Of a stretch of 64,000 nucleotides of DNA, positions 54,949 to 63,858 are shown piece by piece. Both the position numbers and the translations under genes were made by a program. Source of the stretch: Polyangiaceae bacterium (GTDB taxonomy: Bacteria > Myxococcota_A > Polyangia > Polyangiales > Polyangiaceae); the NCBI GenBank assembly GCA_016715885.1, contig JADJXL010000002.1, positions 372,001 through 436,000 of the forward strand. Reading direction: 5' to 3'. The notes below the pieces were generated by a model, which was given only the letters and a program-made list of their open reading frames with translations, was not told the DNA's origin and did no database searches. Positions within the stretch are counted from its first letter, which is position 1. The number at the start of each line of letters is the position of its first letter.

Positions 54949-55788
54949 CTAGCGCACGGCAGCCACGGCTTCGAGGACCTTGTCGAATAGCGCCGCGTTC
55001 GTCGCGACGAGCCCGTTCGGCAGCGCAATGTCAGAAGCGGCGTAGTTGATGAGCTGCCCGTCGAGGTCCGTGAATCGACCGCCTGCTGCCAGCAGAATCG
55101 CTTCGGGGGCGCACGTATCCCAGAGCTTCACGCCCCTGCCCGCATGCACGTAAATCTCCGCGACGGCAGTCACCACGCGCGACACCTTCACCCCCACCGA
55201 CCCACAAGGCAGTTGCTTGTGCACGCCCAGCCGCGCAGCGAGGGGATCCAAGAGGGGCGGCCTGTGCGAACGCGACGTCATCATGGTCGCTTGCGCCGGA
55301 TCATGCTCTTCGGACACGCGAAGCGGATGCCGCTCTCCCCTTGCAGTCTCACGAAACGCAATCGTTTGTGCACCAAGCTTCCCGCACAACGCATCGCCTT
55401 GCTCGGGCATGACGACGACGCCGAGCGTCGGGCGACCGCGCACCGCAAGACCGATCATCACGGCAAACTCGGGAATCTTGTCGGCAAATTCTCGTGTCCC
55501 ATCGAGCGGGTCGACGAAGAAGACACGTTCATTTTGAAGGAGTCGCGCAACCTCGTCGGGGCTTTCCGGAACGCTCTCTTCCGCGAGAATGGCAGCTCCT
55601 GGAAACCGCTGCTCGATACGCTCGCAAATGAGCGCATTGGCTTCGCGATCGGCCCGCGTGACGGGATCGTTCGGTCCCTTCATCTCCACCGAAAACGGCG
55701 TTGCGTACACCGCGCGAACGATCGCGGCAGCTTCGCGGGCAATCTCGAGAACCTGTTCAAGCTCGGTGTCTTTGGAATCGCCCTGCAT
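54949..55788 (-). CDS. inositol monophosphatase / CysQ-family phosphatase
   Basis: 279 residues from the ATG at 55786-55788. Metal-binding motifs 'AEESVPES' (Glu70, Glu71), 'FVDPLDGTREF' (Asp93, Asp96) and 'WDTCAPEAIL' place it in the IMPase superfamily; 'DPLDGTREFADKIPEFAVMIGL' is closest to 3'(2'),5'-bisphosphate nucleotidase CysQ, which degrades PAP from sulfate assimilation. Inositol phosphate phosphatase activity remains possible. Codons upstream in frame extend into the reductase gene and are not used. Confidence 0.9.
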   Translation of the reverse strand: MQGDSKDTELEQVLEIAREAAAIVRAVYATPFSVEMKGPNDPVTRADREANALICERIEQRFPGAAILAEESVPESPDEVARLLQNERVFFVDPLDGTREFADKIPEFAVMIGLAVRGRPTLGVVVMPEQGDALCGKLGAQTIAFRETARGERHPLRVSEEHDPAQATMMTSRSHRPPLLDPLAARLGVHKQLPCGSVGVKVSRVVTAVAEIYVHAGRGVKLWDTCAPEAILLAAGGRFTDLDGQLINYAASDIALPNGLVATNAALFDKVLEAVAAVR

Positions 55789-55837
55789 GATGTGCTCCCT
55801 CCTCGCGCAGTCGTGTGGGGCTCGCGAGATACGTTTG

Positions 55838-56776
55838 TCAGACGTCGAGACCTGCTGCAGCAAGACGCCCTGCAAGCTCGACCATGGTCGTGTCTTTCAG
55901 ATAAGGCGGCGCGCCGGCATCGCGCACGAGCTGTTCGAGCTGGAAAACCGAACGAGGCCCGAGCACCGCGGACGAGACCAGTTGGTTTGCGAGAACGAAT
56001 CGCAGCGCCACGGAACGCAAGCTCGCGATGTCGTCACGCATGGCTGGCCTGAGAGCATCGAGTTGGCTGATGCGCAGCCTGAGGTCGTCACGCGTCCAAC
56101 GATGTGCTCGGTGATCGCCGTCTTCGAATTCGCGCTCCGCGGTCCAATGACCCGTCAGAAGCCCATGGGCGAGCACGCTTCGCGCAAGAACGCCTACGCC
56201 GTTCTGCGTGATCTCCGCCGAAAGGGCGTGAAGGTCCGCAGCCATGAACGTGTTGTACGCCAGCTCGATCACCTGCGCCCCAGCTCGAATCGCTGCGGTG
56301 CCCACGGCTGCGCTGCCAACACTCGCCCCCCACGCTCGGATGAACCCCTCGTCGACCATTTCCTTCATGAACGCAGCAGTGTCTGTCTCGACAAACGTGC
56401 GTTCGGTGGGGTTGTGCAGGAGCACGATGTCGATCGGCTCGCGGGCGAGTCTGTCTCGCGAATGCAAGAGCGCCTCTCGCAAGTAGCTGGGATCGAAGTG
56501 CTTCAGCGGAGGCTTGCTGTCGAGGTCCGTGCCGATCTTCGTGACGACGTAGGTGTCGTCCTTGGACAAACGTTCGGCGAGCTTTTTCTCCATGGCTCCA
56601 CGGCCGTACACATCGGCCGTGTCGAAGAGGTTGATGCCACTCGCGATCGCCTTGTCGATGACGCGATCGACCTCGGCAAACACCATGGGTCCGTAGCCAT
56701 CTCCGGACAGGCCCCAGGTACCAAGGGCGAGCTCGGAGACTTGCATTTCGGTTTTACCGAGAGAGCGCTTGCGCAC
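55838..56776 (-). CDS. aldo/keto reductase (AKR) family oxidoreductase
   Basis: 312 residues, GTG start at 56774-56776. Tetrad Asp52 ('LFDTADVYGRG'), Tyr57, Lys80 ('VVTKIG'), His121 ('VLLHNP'). 'RSLGKTEMQVSELALGTWGLSGDGYGP' at the N-terminus (key residues Gly-x-Thr-Trp-Gly) and 'SVLAHGLLTGHW' fit the YajO/L-glyceraldehyde-3-phosphate reductase and 'oxidoreductase of aldo/keto family' branch, distinct from the AKR at 28067. Ends 49 bases before the IMPase-family start. Divergent from the 56895 gene. Confidence 0.92.
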   Translation of the reverse strand: MRKRSLGKTEMQVSELALGTWGLSGDGYGPMVFAEVDRVIDKAIASGINLFDTADVYGRGAMEKKLAERLSKDDTYVVTKIGTDLDSKPPLKHFDPSYLREALLHSRDRLAREPIDIVLLHNPTERTFVETDTAAFMKEMVDEGFIRAWGASVGSAAVGTAAIRAGAQVIELAYNTFMAADLHALSAEITQNGVGVLARSVLAHGLLTGHWTAEREFEDGDHRAHRWTRDDLRLRISQLDALRPAMRDDIASLRSVALRFVLANQLVSSAVLGPRSVFQLEQLVRDAGAPPYLKDTTMVELAGRLAAAGLDV

Positions 56777-56894
56777 GTGCCGGATCTACAACGCCTGTCG
56801 TGATCCGTCCATCGCGCAAGACGAAGCTCGTTACGGTTCGGAGCTTCCGGTCGCCAGGTGCGGGCCCAAGAGATGCACTTCGATAGGAGTGCGC

Positions 56895-57521
56895 ATGAGG
56901 AAGCAAGTCGGCGGCGCATCACGCACACTGGGTCGACAAGGCAAAGTCCCGTGCGAAAGGCCTGCGCGAGTGGGCTCGCTACGCGCCCTGGAAGTCGTCG
57001 CCACGCGTGGCGCCGACGTGCTCGGTGTGCGTCACCTTCTCGAAGGCGGCGCGTGCTGGGTAGGTCCTGCGCAGTCGTCGATCGCGAACATTCCGATGAG
57101 CGATTACGGCGGCGCATCGATGGTCGCGGAAGTCGTGGACGGACAATGCAGGCTGCACGTTCCCCCGCGAGCACGTGCACGAACGCATGGAAAAGACGGC
57201 CTCGGCAGATTGCTCATGGGCCCTGTCGATCTCGACATCGCCGAAGGTGATCGAGCCGTCGTCGTGCTCGGCTCCGTGCAAATCCGCGCTCGTGTCGTGA
57301 ACATCGAGACGGCAGGGAAAGTCGAGCCGTATCGTCGACGCGATGCGCTGAAGTGGCTGTTGGCAGTCGCCACGCTCTACTTCGTCGTCTTGGGCGTCTG
57401 CGCGCTGGTTGCTCCGGAAAAACCGAAGCAACTCGAGCCTGGAGCCTTGCAACGCGCCGTCGCCGCAACGCTCGACCGCGCCGCAGAAAAGGCCAGGCAA
57501 CGTGCCTCGACCACGCCGTGA
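56895..57521 (+). CDS. single-span protein with FHA/AgmX-like N-terminal domain
   Basis: 208 residues from ATG 56895, with AGGAG upstream. Residues ~25-140 ('ALEVVATRGADVLGVRHLLEGGACWVG', then 'GQCRLHVPPRARARTHGKDGL') resemble the N-terminal region of myxobacterial AgmX/GltG-type gliding or TonB-related proteins: an Ile/Val-Gly-x start, a 'VRHL' segment and a glycine-rich FHA-like body. A membrane span 'LKWLLAVATLYFVVLGVCALVA' follows at ~150-172, and the C-terminus is a short Ala/Arg helix; no TonB C-terminal domain. Low confidence in the family call. Confidence 0.65.
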   Translation: MRKQVGGASRTLGRQGKVPCERPARVGSLRALEVVATRGADVLGVRHLLEGGACWVGPAQSSIANIPMSDYGGASMVAEVVDGQCRLHVPPRARARTHGKDGLGRLLMGPVDLDIAEGDRAVVVLGSVQIRARVVNIETAGKVEPYRRRDALKWLLAVATLYFVVLGVCALVAPEKPKQLEPGALQRAVAATLDRAAEKARQRASTTP

Positions 57522-57524
57522 CGA

Positions 57525-59681
57525 CTACTGCACGATCCAGTAGTGAAACGAGTTGAACGTCGAGGTGCCGCTCTTCGTCGTGACCTCGACGGTCGCATCG
57601 TGGTCGCCCACTGAAGGTACGTTCACCACGCGCTCCACCCACTCGCCGCCGGGAATCATCGTGGTCCCAACTTCGGCGTCTCGGACACGCACGACGAGCT
57701 CCGTGTCCTGTTCTGCCGACACGCGCATGACGAGCTTCGCTGGTTTGTTCGGGTGCGCGAACGATGCGACGAAGCTATCGGCACGTCGGCGCAGGCGACC
57801 ACCATCGGCAACTTCGAAAGGCGATTCGACTTCCTGCACGTTCGCCCCAGGAGGAGCCCCGAGCATGGCCACGTTGTCGTGATCCGAGCCTCCGAACAGC
57901 GCGTATCCATGTGCCTTTTCCGATTCGAGATCGGACACGTCCATCTCGTCGATCACCTTGGCCTCGGGCGGCAACGCGATGCGCGGAAGTGCGCCCGAAC
58001 CCATGCGATCCCACCTGGCTTCGTAGGCGATCATCGTATGACCTCCAAGGATCGATTGATCCGTGACCGTGGCTCGATGCAGTTCGTCGCCAAGAACGGG
58101 TTCGCACGACATCCACTGTGGGTACACGATGAAGTGCGACGGACGGCGTTCGACCGGCAGTTTTTCGTAGTGCTCGAAGCGTGAGCCCGCGCCGTGCGTC
58201 CAGTAAAACGCCTCACCCTCCGTGGTCAAACCGCACACGTCGAACGTCTTGCGGTTCGACAAGTATGCGATGGCTCCCGTGTCGTTCACGCCGATACGCG
58301 CATCCGCGGGCAGGTGCTCACGCGCCCAAAATCCAAGCGCAACCTGTTGCCTATCGATCGCGTGCGCACTCTCGGCAAGATCCGCGAGTGCCCGAGGAAG
58401 TTTGACCACGAGCGCACCGGCAAACACGCCCGCAATGACGGTGCCGACGGGCAAGTTCGTTTTGCCAAACCGCTGGACGGCGTCGCCCAACAAACGCGCA
58501 AGGCACGCCGCGAGCACGAAGTGCGTGGCGAAAAACGGCCACACGTAACGCACTCGGTTCCACAAGAAACTCAAGTACGTGCATGGGAGCACCGTCGCCA
58601 CGACGAGGATGAACACGAACAGGGCGTGAATCGAAATGCGCTCACGCCACGCACACACGATGAGCGCGCCGAGCCCCAGGAGCACCACGTAGAGATGCCC
58701 CTCCTGGACAAACAGCCATGTCCAGTCGCCGCCATCGAGCACGCTCGTGAAGAGCAGTCGCACGTTCGATTCAATGAACGCACGCGCTCCCGCGCGGTCG
58801 TACGCGGGGTTCGCCGGCAACCACTTGACCATCGTCGTCGCCGACGTCGCATGACCCGCAAACAGCACATGCAGCGCCGGAACGACGAGCGGGCCCGTGA
58901 GCGGCACGAGCGGCATGAGGCGGCTCCGCCATCCACGCACGGAAAGCGCGCGAAACGCGAGCGCCAGGAACGCGATGCCCGAAGCAAGCAAACCTTCCGG
59001 CCGAAGGAGCGGCGTGACCACGCCGAGCAGCGCGACTTCCATCGGGGAAACGGGCGGTTTGTCCGGGTCGGGTTCGCAGAGCTCCGCCGACGCGCGCGCC
59101 GTGCGCACGAGCAACCACGTGAAGGGAATCGTCTCCATCCCGCTCCACGCAAACCACGCGAAGCCGCCAAACCCGAGGCTCATGGCAAGCGCCGCCGTCG
59201 CGACTTCGGGGCCCGCCAGTCGTCGCGACAAACGCATCACTTCCACGGCAAGCGCAGCATGCGCAAGCGTGCCCCAGAACCAAGCGCCCCACGCGAGCGA
59301 CAGCTCGTGCAGCCCGAGCAAATGAAACGGCGCGAGTAAGATCGGCCAGAGCAAGCTCGTTGCGCCCGTCGTGTACCCTTCGCCAGCGACGTACGAGAAA
59401 AACTCGCCCTCCGCCAAACGTCGCGCGTACTGCAAGTGGATGAAGGAATCATCGAGCGGTAGGGCAGGGTGACCCGCTCGCTCGAAAATCTTGCGGATCG
59501 CAACGAACCCGATCGTGCCGCTCACGAGCAGTGCGAAGGCGTACGGACGCATGCGTGAACCGAGCGCGCGTACGAGCTTCATGGCTTGCTGCGCTCGTCG
59601 CGTCGGCGCGGCGATGGGCAATGCCGTCTCGTTCGTCACAGCCGTCTCGGCTTGCTCGGGCGCTCCTTCGGGCGTCGTCAC
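57525..59681 (-). CDS. multi-pass membrane protein, GT-C-like
   Basis: 718 residues with GTG start at 59679-59681; a longer frame to 59783 would overlap trmB. About nine to eleven membrane spans in residues ~50-450, beginning 'YAFALLVSGTIGFVAIRKIF'. 'LPLDDSFIHLQYARRLAEGE' (acidic pair in the first loop) and 'GYTTGATSLLWPILLAPFHLLGL' are the layout of GT-C polyprenyl-phosphate sugar transferases. A soluble C-terminal ~270 residues follows ('LPADARIGVNDTGAIAYLSNRK', 'VVRVRDAEVG'). Probably glycosylates lipid or protein; substrate unknown. Confidence 0.8.
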   Translation of the reverse strand: MTTPEGAPEQAETAVTNETALPIAAPTRRAQQAMKLVRALGSRMRPYAFALLVSGTIGFVAIRKIFERAGHPALPLDDSFIHLQYARRLAEGEFFSYVAGEGYTTGATSLLWPILLAPFHLLGLHELSLAWGAWFWGTLAHAALAVEVMRLSRRLAGPEVATAALAMSLGFGGFAWFAWSGMETIPFTWLLVRTARASAELCEPDPDKPPVSPMEVALLGVVTPLLRPEGLLASGIAFLALAFRALSVRGWRSRLMPLVPLTGPLVVPALHVLFAGHATSATTMVKWLPANPAYDRAGARAFIESNVRLLFTSVLDGGDWTWLFVQEGHLYVVLLGLGALIVCAWRERISIHALFVFILVVATVLPCTYLSFLWNRVRYVWPFFATHFVLAACLARLLGDAVQRFGKTNLPVGTVIAGVFAGALVVKLPRALADLAESAHAIDRQQVALGFWAREHLPADARIGVNDTGAIAYLSNRKTFDVCGLTTEGEAFYWTHGAGSRFEHYEKLPVERRPSHFIVYPQWMSCEPVLGDELHRATVTDQSILGGHTMIAYEARWDRMGSGALPRIALPPEAKVIDEMDVSDLESEKAHGYALFGGSDHDNVAMLGAPPGANVQEVESPFEVADGGRLRRRADSFVASFAHPNKPAKLVMRVSAEQDTELVVRVRDAEVGTTMIPGGEWVERVVNVPSVGDHDATVEVTTKSGTSTFNSFHYWIVQ

Positions 59682-59746
59682 GGGCGCGACGATATCACCG
59701 CAAGCGCTACCCAACCGCGCGCCGCTGTGCTTGTTTTGCGCCCGCC

Positions 59747-60397
59747 ATGGTGTTTCAGCCGCGAGCCAACCATCCCTACGCACATGCAGCCCGTTTTCCC
59801 GGCGAAGGCGACGTCGACGTCGATTCGCTCATGCCGGGCAAGGGTCCAATCGAAATCGAGATCGGTCCAGGGCGCGGGGGCTTTCTCTTCGAGCGCGCTG
59901 CGGCTGCGCCCGATCGCCGGCTGCTCGGCCTGGAAATTCGCCTGAAGTGGTCGGCCATCGTGGATGAACGACTGCGAAAACAAGGTCTCGGCGAACGCGC
60001 ACGTGTCCTCAACGCGGACGCGCGCGAAGCGCTCGTGCGACTGCGTCCCGATGGCTCGATCGACACGTTTTTCCTGCACTTTCCCGATCCCTGGTGGAAA
60101 AAGCGACACACCAAGCGTCTCGTCATGAACCCCGAGCTGCTTGCAGAGCTCGCGCGCTTGTTGCGGCCCGGCGGTGAGCTGTACGTGCAGACCGACGTCG
60201 AAGAACGCGCCGCGCAGTACGAAGCGCAAATCGGAGCGCACGAAGCGTTCGAGCCTGCGGGCGACGTCGAAGGTTCGGCGCGGCTCGAAGAAAACCCGTA
60301 CGGAGCGCGAAGTCCGCGCGAGCATCGTGCGATCGCCGACGGCCTTCCAGTGACGCGACTTCGTTACCGAAAGCGACCGCTCGTCAGTTCAACTTGA
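59747..60397 (+). CDS. trmB: tRNA (guanine-N7-)-methyltransferase
   Basis: 216 residues from ATG 59747; a longer frame upstream has no TrmB similarity. TrmB methylates G46 of tRNA with SAM. Motifs: 'IEIEIGPGRGGFLFE' (SAM loop), 'LLGLEIRLKWS', 'FLHFPDPWWKKRHTKRLV' (the Trp-Trp-Lys-Lys signature) and 'YVQTDVEERA'. It overlaps the end of the convergent kinase gene by 14 bases. Divergent from the GT-C-like gene. Confidence 0.96.
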   Translation: MVFQPRANHPYAHAARFPGEGDVDVDSLMPGKGPIEIEIGPGRGGFLFERAAAAPDRRLLGLEIRLKWSAIVDERLRKQGLGERARVLNADAREALVRLRPDGSIDTFFLHFPDPWWKKRHTKRLVMNPELLAELARLLRPGGELYVQTDVEERAAQYEAQIGAHEAFEPAGDVEGSARLEENPYGARSPREHRAIADGLPVTRLRYRKRPLVSST

Positions 60398-62369
60398 ACG
60401 CGGCCCGAGCGACCTCGCCCGCTTTCACTTGGACCGCTTGCGACTGCGAAGCTCCACCGCCGTCAGGCTTGCAAGTGACGCGCGCGGTGCCTTCTTTGAC
60501 GACCGCTTCGACCGGTGTTGCGCCGTATCCGGTGCCGTTGATCGTCACGCTGCAGAAGCCGCCCTTGGACGTCACACGCACTTTGCCCGTGCCTCCGCCG
60601 CCACCTCCCGATGGCGTGCCGCCGCCTTGCGGTTCTCCCGGTTTGGCGTTCGGATCAAGCTTGGCGAGCGTTTCCTGGATGAGTTTCGTTTCGCCCTGTT
60701 TGGCGGTGAACGTGATCGTCTTGGGGACGTGCCCATTTGCTTGGAACACCAACTTGTGCTCTTCGTCCGCGCTGAGCCCTTCGATTTTGGTGGGGTTGCC
60801 CTTGAGCGGCTTGTTGTCGAGCCACACGTTGGCGAGCGGAATGATCTTGAGGACGACCGTCACCGAACCGGCCTTCATGACGGCCTGAATCGTGCGCTTG
60901 GGCTGAGCTTCCGTGAGCTTCACCGTTTCGCGGAACGCCTCGAAACCCTCTTGCGTGAGTTTTACTTGGATGTCCGTATCGAGCGGCAAGCCGTCGATCA
61001 CTGCGGGCGTCACATCTTTGCGTAGGTCCCCGCTGATCCAAATGGCACAACCTTCGTTGCCGCCGCACTTCAGCTCGAGCGACCCTTTGACTTCCGGGGG
61101 TTTGACTTCGTTTTGCTTGTTCAACAGGGCCGCATTCGCAGCATCACGCTCGGCCGCTTGCTGCCGCATGTACAAGAACCCGCCCACGGCAGCTCCCGTC
61201 ACCAAAACCAGCGCGATCCAAAGCCCCACACTCGAGCGCTTGGGCGCAGTCGTCGTACCGCCCGTGGCCGACATCGTGCCTGGGCTCGTTAGGCCCTCGA
61301 ACGACGCGCCTTGCTGCATCGCGATGATGTCGGCGAGTTGTTTGACGTCCTGAAGAACTTCTTTCTGCTGTGCGAGTTTGTCCTCGAACAGCGACTGCAT
61401 CCATTGCGTGAGGCTGATCTGCGAAACCGGAATGCGTTCTTCACGGATGAACGCTTCGAGATCACTCTGCATCTCACGCGCGCTCTGGTACCGCTTTTCG
61501 CGGTCTTTCTCGAGCGCCTTCATGATGATGCGGTCGAGCGCCGGAGGGAACCCAGCTTTGACCGCGCTCGGATGCGGATACTCCTTGTCGCAAATGAGCT
61601 TCAACGTCTCGAACTCGCTCGCGCCTTTGAAGAGACGCTTTCCGGTCGAGAGCTCGAAAAGAAGCACGCCCACGGCGAAGATGTCGCTGCGCCAATCGAT
61701 GTTGCCGCCCGCTGCTTGCTCGGGCGACATGTACGGAACTTTGCCCTTGAGCTGCCCGTCTTTGGTGTCTTCGCCCGACTGCGACGAAGACTTGGCGACA
61801 CCAAAGTCGACGATCTTCACGTCGCCGGAAAATGTGACGACGATGTTTTGTGGCGAGATGTCGCGGTGCACGATGTTGAGCAGCCGCCCTTCGAGGTCGC
61901 GCCTTTCGTGCGCGTACGCGAGACCCGCGCACATCCCCGTCGCGATCGCCACCGCATGCTCCAGCGGAAACTCGGACAAGTTCTTCTTGCGCATCGCCCG
62001 CACGATCGAGCGAATGTCTTCACCGTGGATGTGCTCCATGGCGATGAAGTACGTGCCGTCGACCTGACCGACGTCGAAGGTCTGCACGATGTTCGGATGC
62101 GACATCGACGCTGCAACGCGCGCTTCGTGCAGCAGCATGTCGATGAACGCTTTGTCCTGGTTCATCGACGGCAAGATGCGCTTGATGACGATGAGCTTTT
62201 CAAAGCCGCCCGCGGAACGTTGCAGCGCGAGAAAGATTTCGGCCATTCCGCCGGATGCGAGTCGGCGCAGAAGTGTGTACTTGCCGAACTGACGTGGCAG
62301 ATTTTCCGTAGCTGCGGGCGGAACTATCCCGAAGTTTTCTTTGGGCTCTCCATCCGCTTGCTGCACCAT
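60384..62369 (-). CDS. membrane serine/threonine kinase with PEGA-like repeats
   Basis: 661 residues. Hanks-type kinase (~31-320): 'LASGGMAEIF', Lys63, Glu82, 'HRDISPQN' (Asp170), 'DFG' (Asp188), 'GKVPYMSPEQ'. A membrane span 'GLWIALVLVTGAAVGGFLYM' (~385-405) separates it from an extracytoplasmic part with PEGA-like beta repeats ('ANVWLDNKPLKGNPTKIEGL', 'FCSVTINGTGYGATPVEAVV') linked by Gly/Ser spacers. The 'HRDISPQN' form is frequent in myxobacterial kinases. ATG at 62367-62369; divergent from the metallophosphoesterase gene. Confidence 0.94.
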   Translation of the reverse strand: MVQQADGEPKENFGIVPPAATENLPRQFGKYTLLRRLASGGMAEIFLALQRSAGGFEKLIVIKRILPSMNQDKAFIDMLLHEARVAASMSHPNIVQTFDVGQVDGTYFIAMEHIHGEDIRSIVRAMRKKNLSEFPLEHAVAIATGMCAGLAYAHERRDLEGRLLNIVHRDISPQNIVVTFSGDVKIVDFGVAKSSSQSGEDTKDGQLKGKVPYMSPEQAAGGNIDWRSDIFAVGVLLFELSTGKRLFKGASEFETLKLICDKEYPHPSAVKAGFPPALDRIIMKALEKDREKRYQSAREMQSDLEAFIREERIPVSQISLTQWMQSLFEDKLAQQKEVLQDVKQLADIIAMQQGASFEGLTSPGTMSATGGTTTAPKRSSVGLWIALVLVTGAAVGGFLYMRQQAAERDAANAALLNKQNEVKPPEVKGSLELKCGGNEGCAIWISGDLRKDVTPAVIDGLPLDTDIQVKLTQEGFEAFRETVKLTEAQPKRTIQAVMKAGSVTVVLKIIPLANVWLDNKPLKGNPTKIEGLSADEEHKLVFQANGHVPKTITFTAKQGETKLIQETLAKLDPNAKPGEPQGGGTPSGGGGGGTGKVRVTSKGGFCSVTINGTGYGATPVEAVVKEGTARVTCKPDGGGASQSQAVQVKAGEVARAAFKLN

Positions 62370-62427
62370 CGATGCGTTCCCTGGATTCCGACGGCTAGGG
62401 CGTGCATCATGCCAATGACGGTGCGTA

Positions 62428-63849
62428 ATGTCGACGGATTCTTACAGTAAGTTCCGCGTTGGATCGCGCGGGGGCACGGCGACGCTTCTCGAAGGCGTGA
62501 CGCGTGGCAGTAGCAGAAGAAGCGCGGAGCGTTTCTCGATAGGCAAGTGGACGCGGTTTGCACGTATCGCGTGCCCGTTTGTCGCCGGCGCGGTCATCGC
62601 GATCGGGCCTGACCCAGCGCATGCGGCGTCCATCACGAAGGGCCCCTATCTGCAAGCGCTCGGCCAAAAGGCCGTCACGATCAAACTCGAAGTGTCGATG
62701 CCCGAAACCGTGACCATCGACGTCACGGGGCCGGCCAATTTCAAAGCGACGCGTTCGTCCGAGTCCGCCAAGCGGTTTCACTCGGTACGCATCGATGGTT
62801 TGTCGCCAGGCACGACCTACGACTACAAAGTAACGGCGAGCGGCACGGAAAGCGCTTCGGCGAGTTTCACCACGGCCCCCGCGGAAAACAAGCCATTCAA
62901 GTTCGTCGTTTACGGGGACAACCGATCCGACGCTTCGACGCACGCCGCCATCGTGCGGATGATCGAAAAAGCTCCCGCCGATTTCCTCGTGCACACCGGC
63001 GACATGGTGCAAACGGGCGACAACGCGAGCGAGTGGCAAGAGTTTTTCCAGATCGAAAACAAGCTCCTCGCCAGTCGATGCATCTTCGTCGCCGTCGGAA
63101 ACCACGAGCTGACGACGCCCGATCCCACGGGGCAAGTCACGTTTTTGCGGTACTTCGCCAGCGTCGAAGACGACGGACGCGAGCGCCCCCATCTTTACGG
63201 ATCGTTTCGTTGGGCGAACACGAGGTTCTTCATGCTCAACGCCATGGACACGTGGACGGGCGACGAGCGCGAGTGGCTGAAGAGCGAGCTTGCATCGGCC
63301 ATGAACGAACCCGGGCTCGTGCATCGCATCGTCGTCCTCCATCACGGACCGTTCTCCAGCGGCCGACATGGCAACAACGTCCGGCTGCATCGCAACGGAA
63401 TCGTCGACATCTTGCGCGACCACAAAGTGAGCCTCGTGCTCGCCGGGCACGATCACCTCTACGACCGCGGCGAGGGGCAAGGCATCAAGTACATCGTGTC
63501 CGGAGGCGCGGGGGCACCGCTTTACTCGCGCGGAAAAGGCACTCCCGAAACGCAAAAGTTCGAGTCGGTGAACCACTACCTCGAAGTCGCCGTCGACGGA
63601 GATACCGTGAGCATCGACGCTCGAAGGGCAAGCGGCAGCATCATCGAGCGCTGCTCGTTCAAGGGTCTCGAGAAGTGGTCGTGCAATTCGCCTGACGAAA
63701 AACCGGCATCCACCACGCCGCGCCCCGTTGAACGAAGTGCTTCGGCGTGTGTTTGCTCGCTCCCCGGCGCCGCGTCTTCCACGACCGCAGCACAGCCTCT
63801 CGCCTGGCTCGCGACTCTGCTCTTGATCGCTTGGCGCAGGCAACGATAA
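62428..63849 (+). CDS. secreted metallophosphoesterase with C-terminal sorting signal
   Basis: 473 residues. A long basic N-terminus and hydrophobic segment ('ACPFVAGAVIAIGPDPAHA') form the signal. A fibronectin-III-like domain (~68-145: 'GLSPGTTYDYKVTAS') is followed by the calcineurin-like fold: 'VVYGDNRSD', 'VHTGDMVQTGD', 'AVGNHEL', 'VLHHGP', 'LAGHDHLYDR'. This is the purple-acid-phosphatase arrangement. The end 'SACVCSLPGAASS' plus hydrophobic 'PLAWLATLLLIAW' plus 'RRQR' looks like a MYXO-CTERM tag, which sends proteins to the cell surface. ATG 62428. Confidence 0.88.
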   Translation: MSTDSYSKFRVGSRGGTATLLEGVTRGSSRRSAERFSIGKWTRFARIACPFVAGAVIAIGPDPAHAASITKGPYLQALGQKAVTIKLEVSMPETVTIDVTGPANFKATRSSESAKRFHSVRIDGLSPGTTYDYKVTASGTESASASFTTAPAENKPFKFVVYGDNRSDASTHAAIVRMIEKAPADFLVHTGDMVQTGDNASEWQEFFQIENKLLASRCIFVAVGNHELTTPDPTGQVTFLRYFASVEDDGRERPHLYGSFRWANTRFFMLNAMDTWTGDEREWLKSELASAMNEPGLVHRIVVLHHGPFSSGRHGNNVRLHRNGIVDILRDHKVSLVLAGHDHLYDRGEGQGIKYIVSGGAGAPLYSRGKGTPETQKFESVNHYLEVAVDGDTVSIDARRASGSIIERCSFKGLEKWSCNSPDEKPASTTPRPVERSASACVCSLPGAASSTTAAQPLAWLATLLLIAWRRQR

Positions 63850-63858
63850 CCTCCGCCC

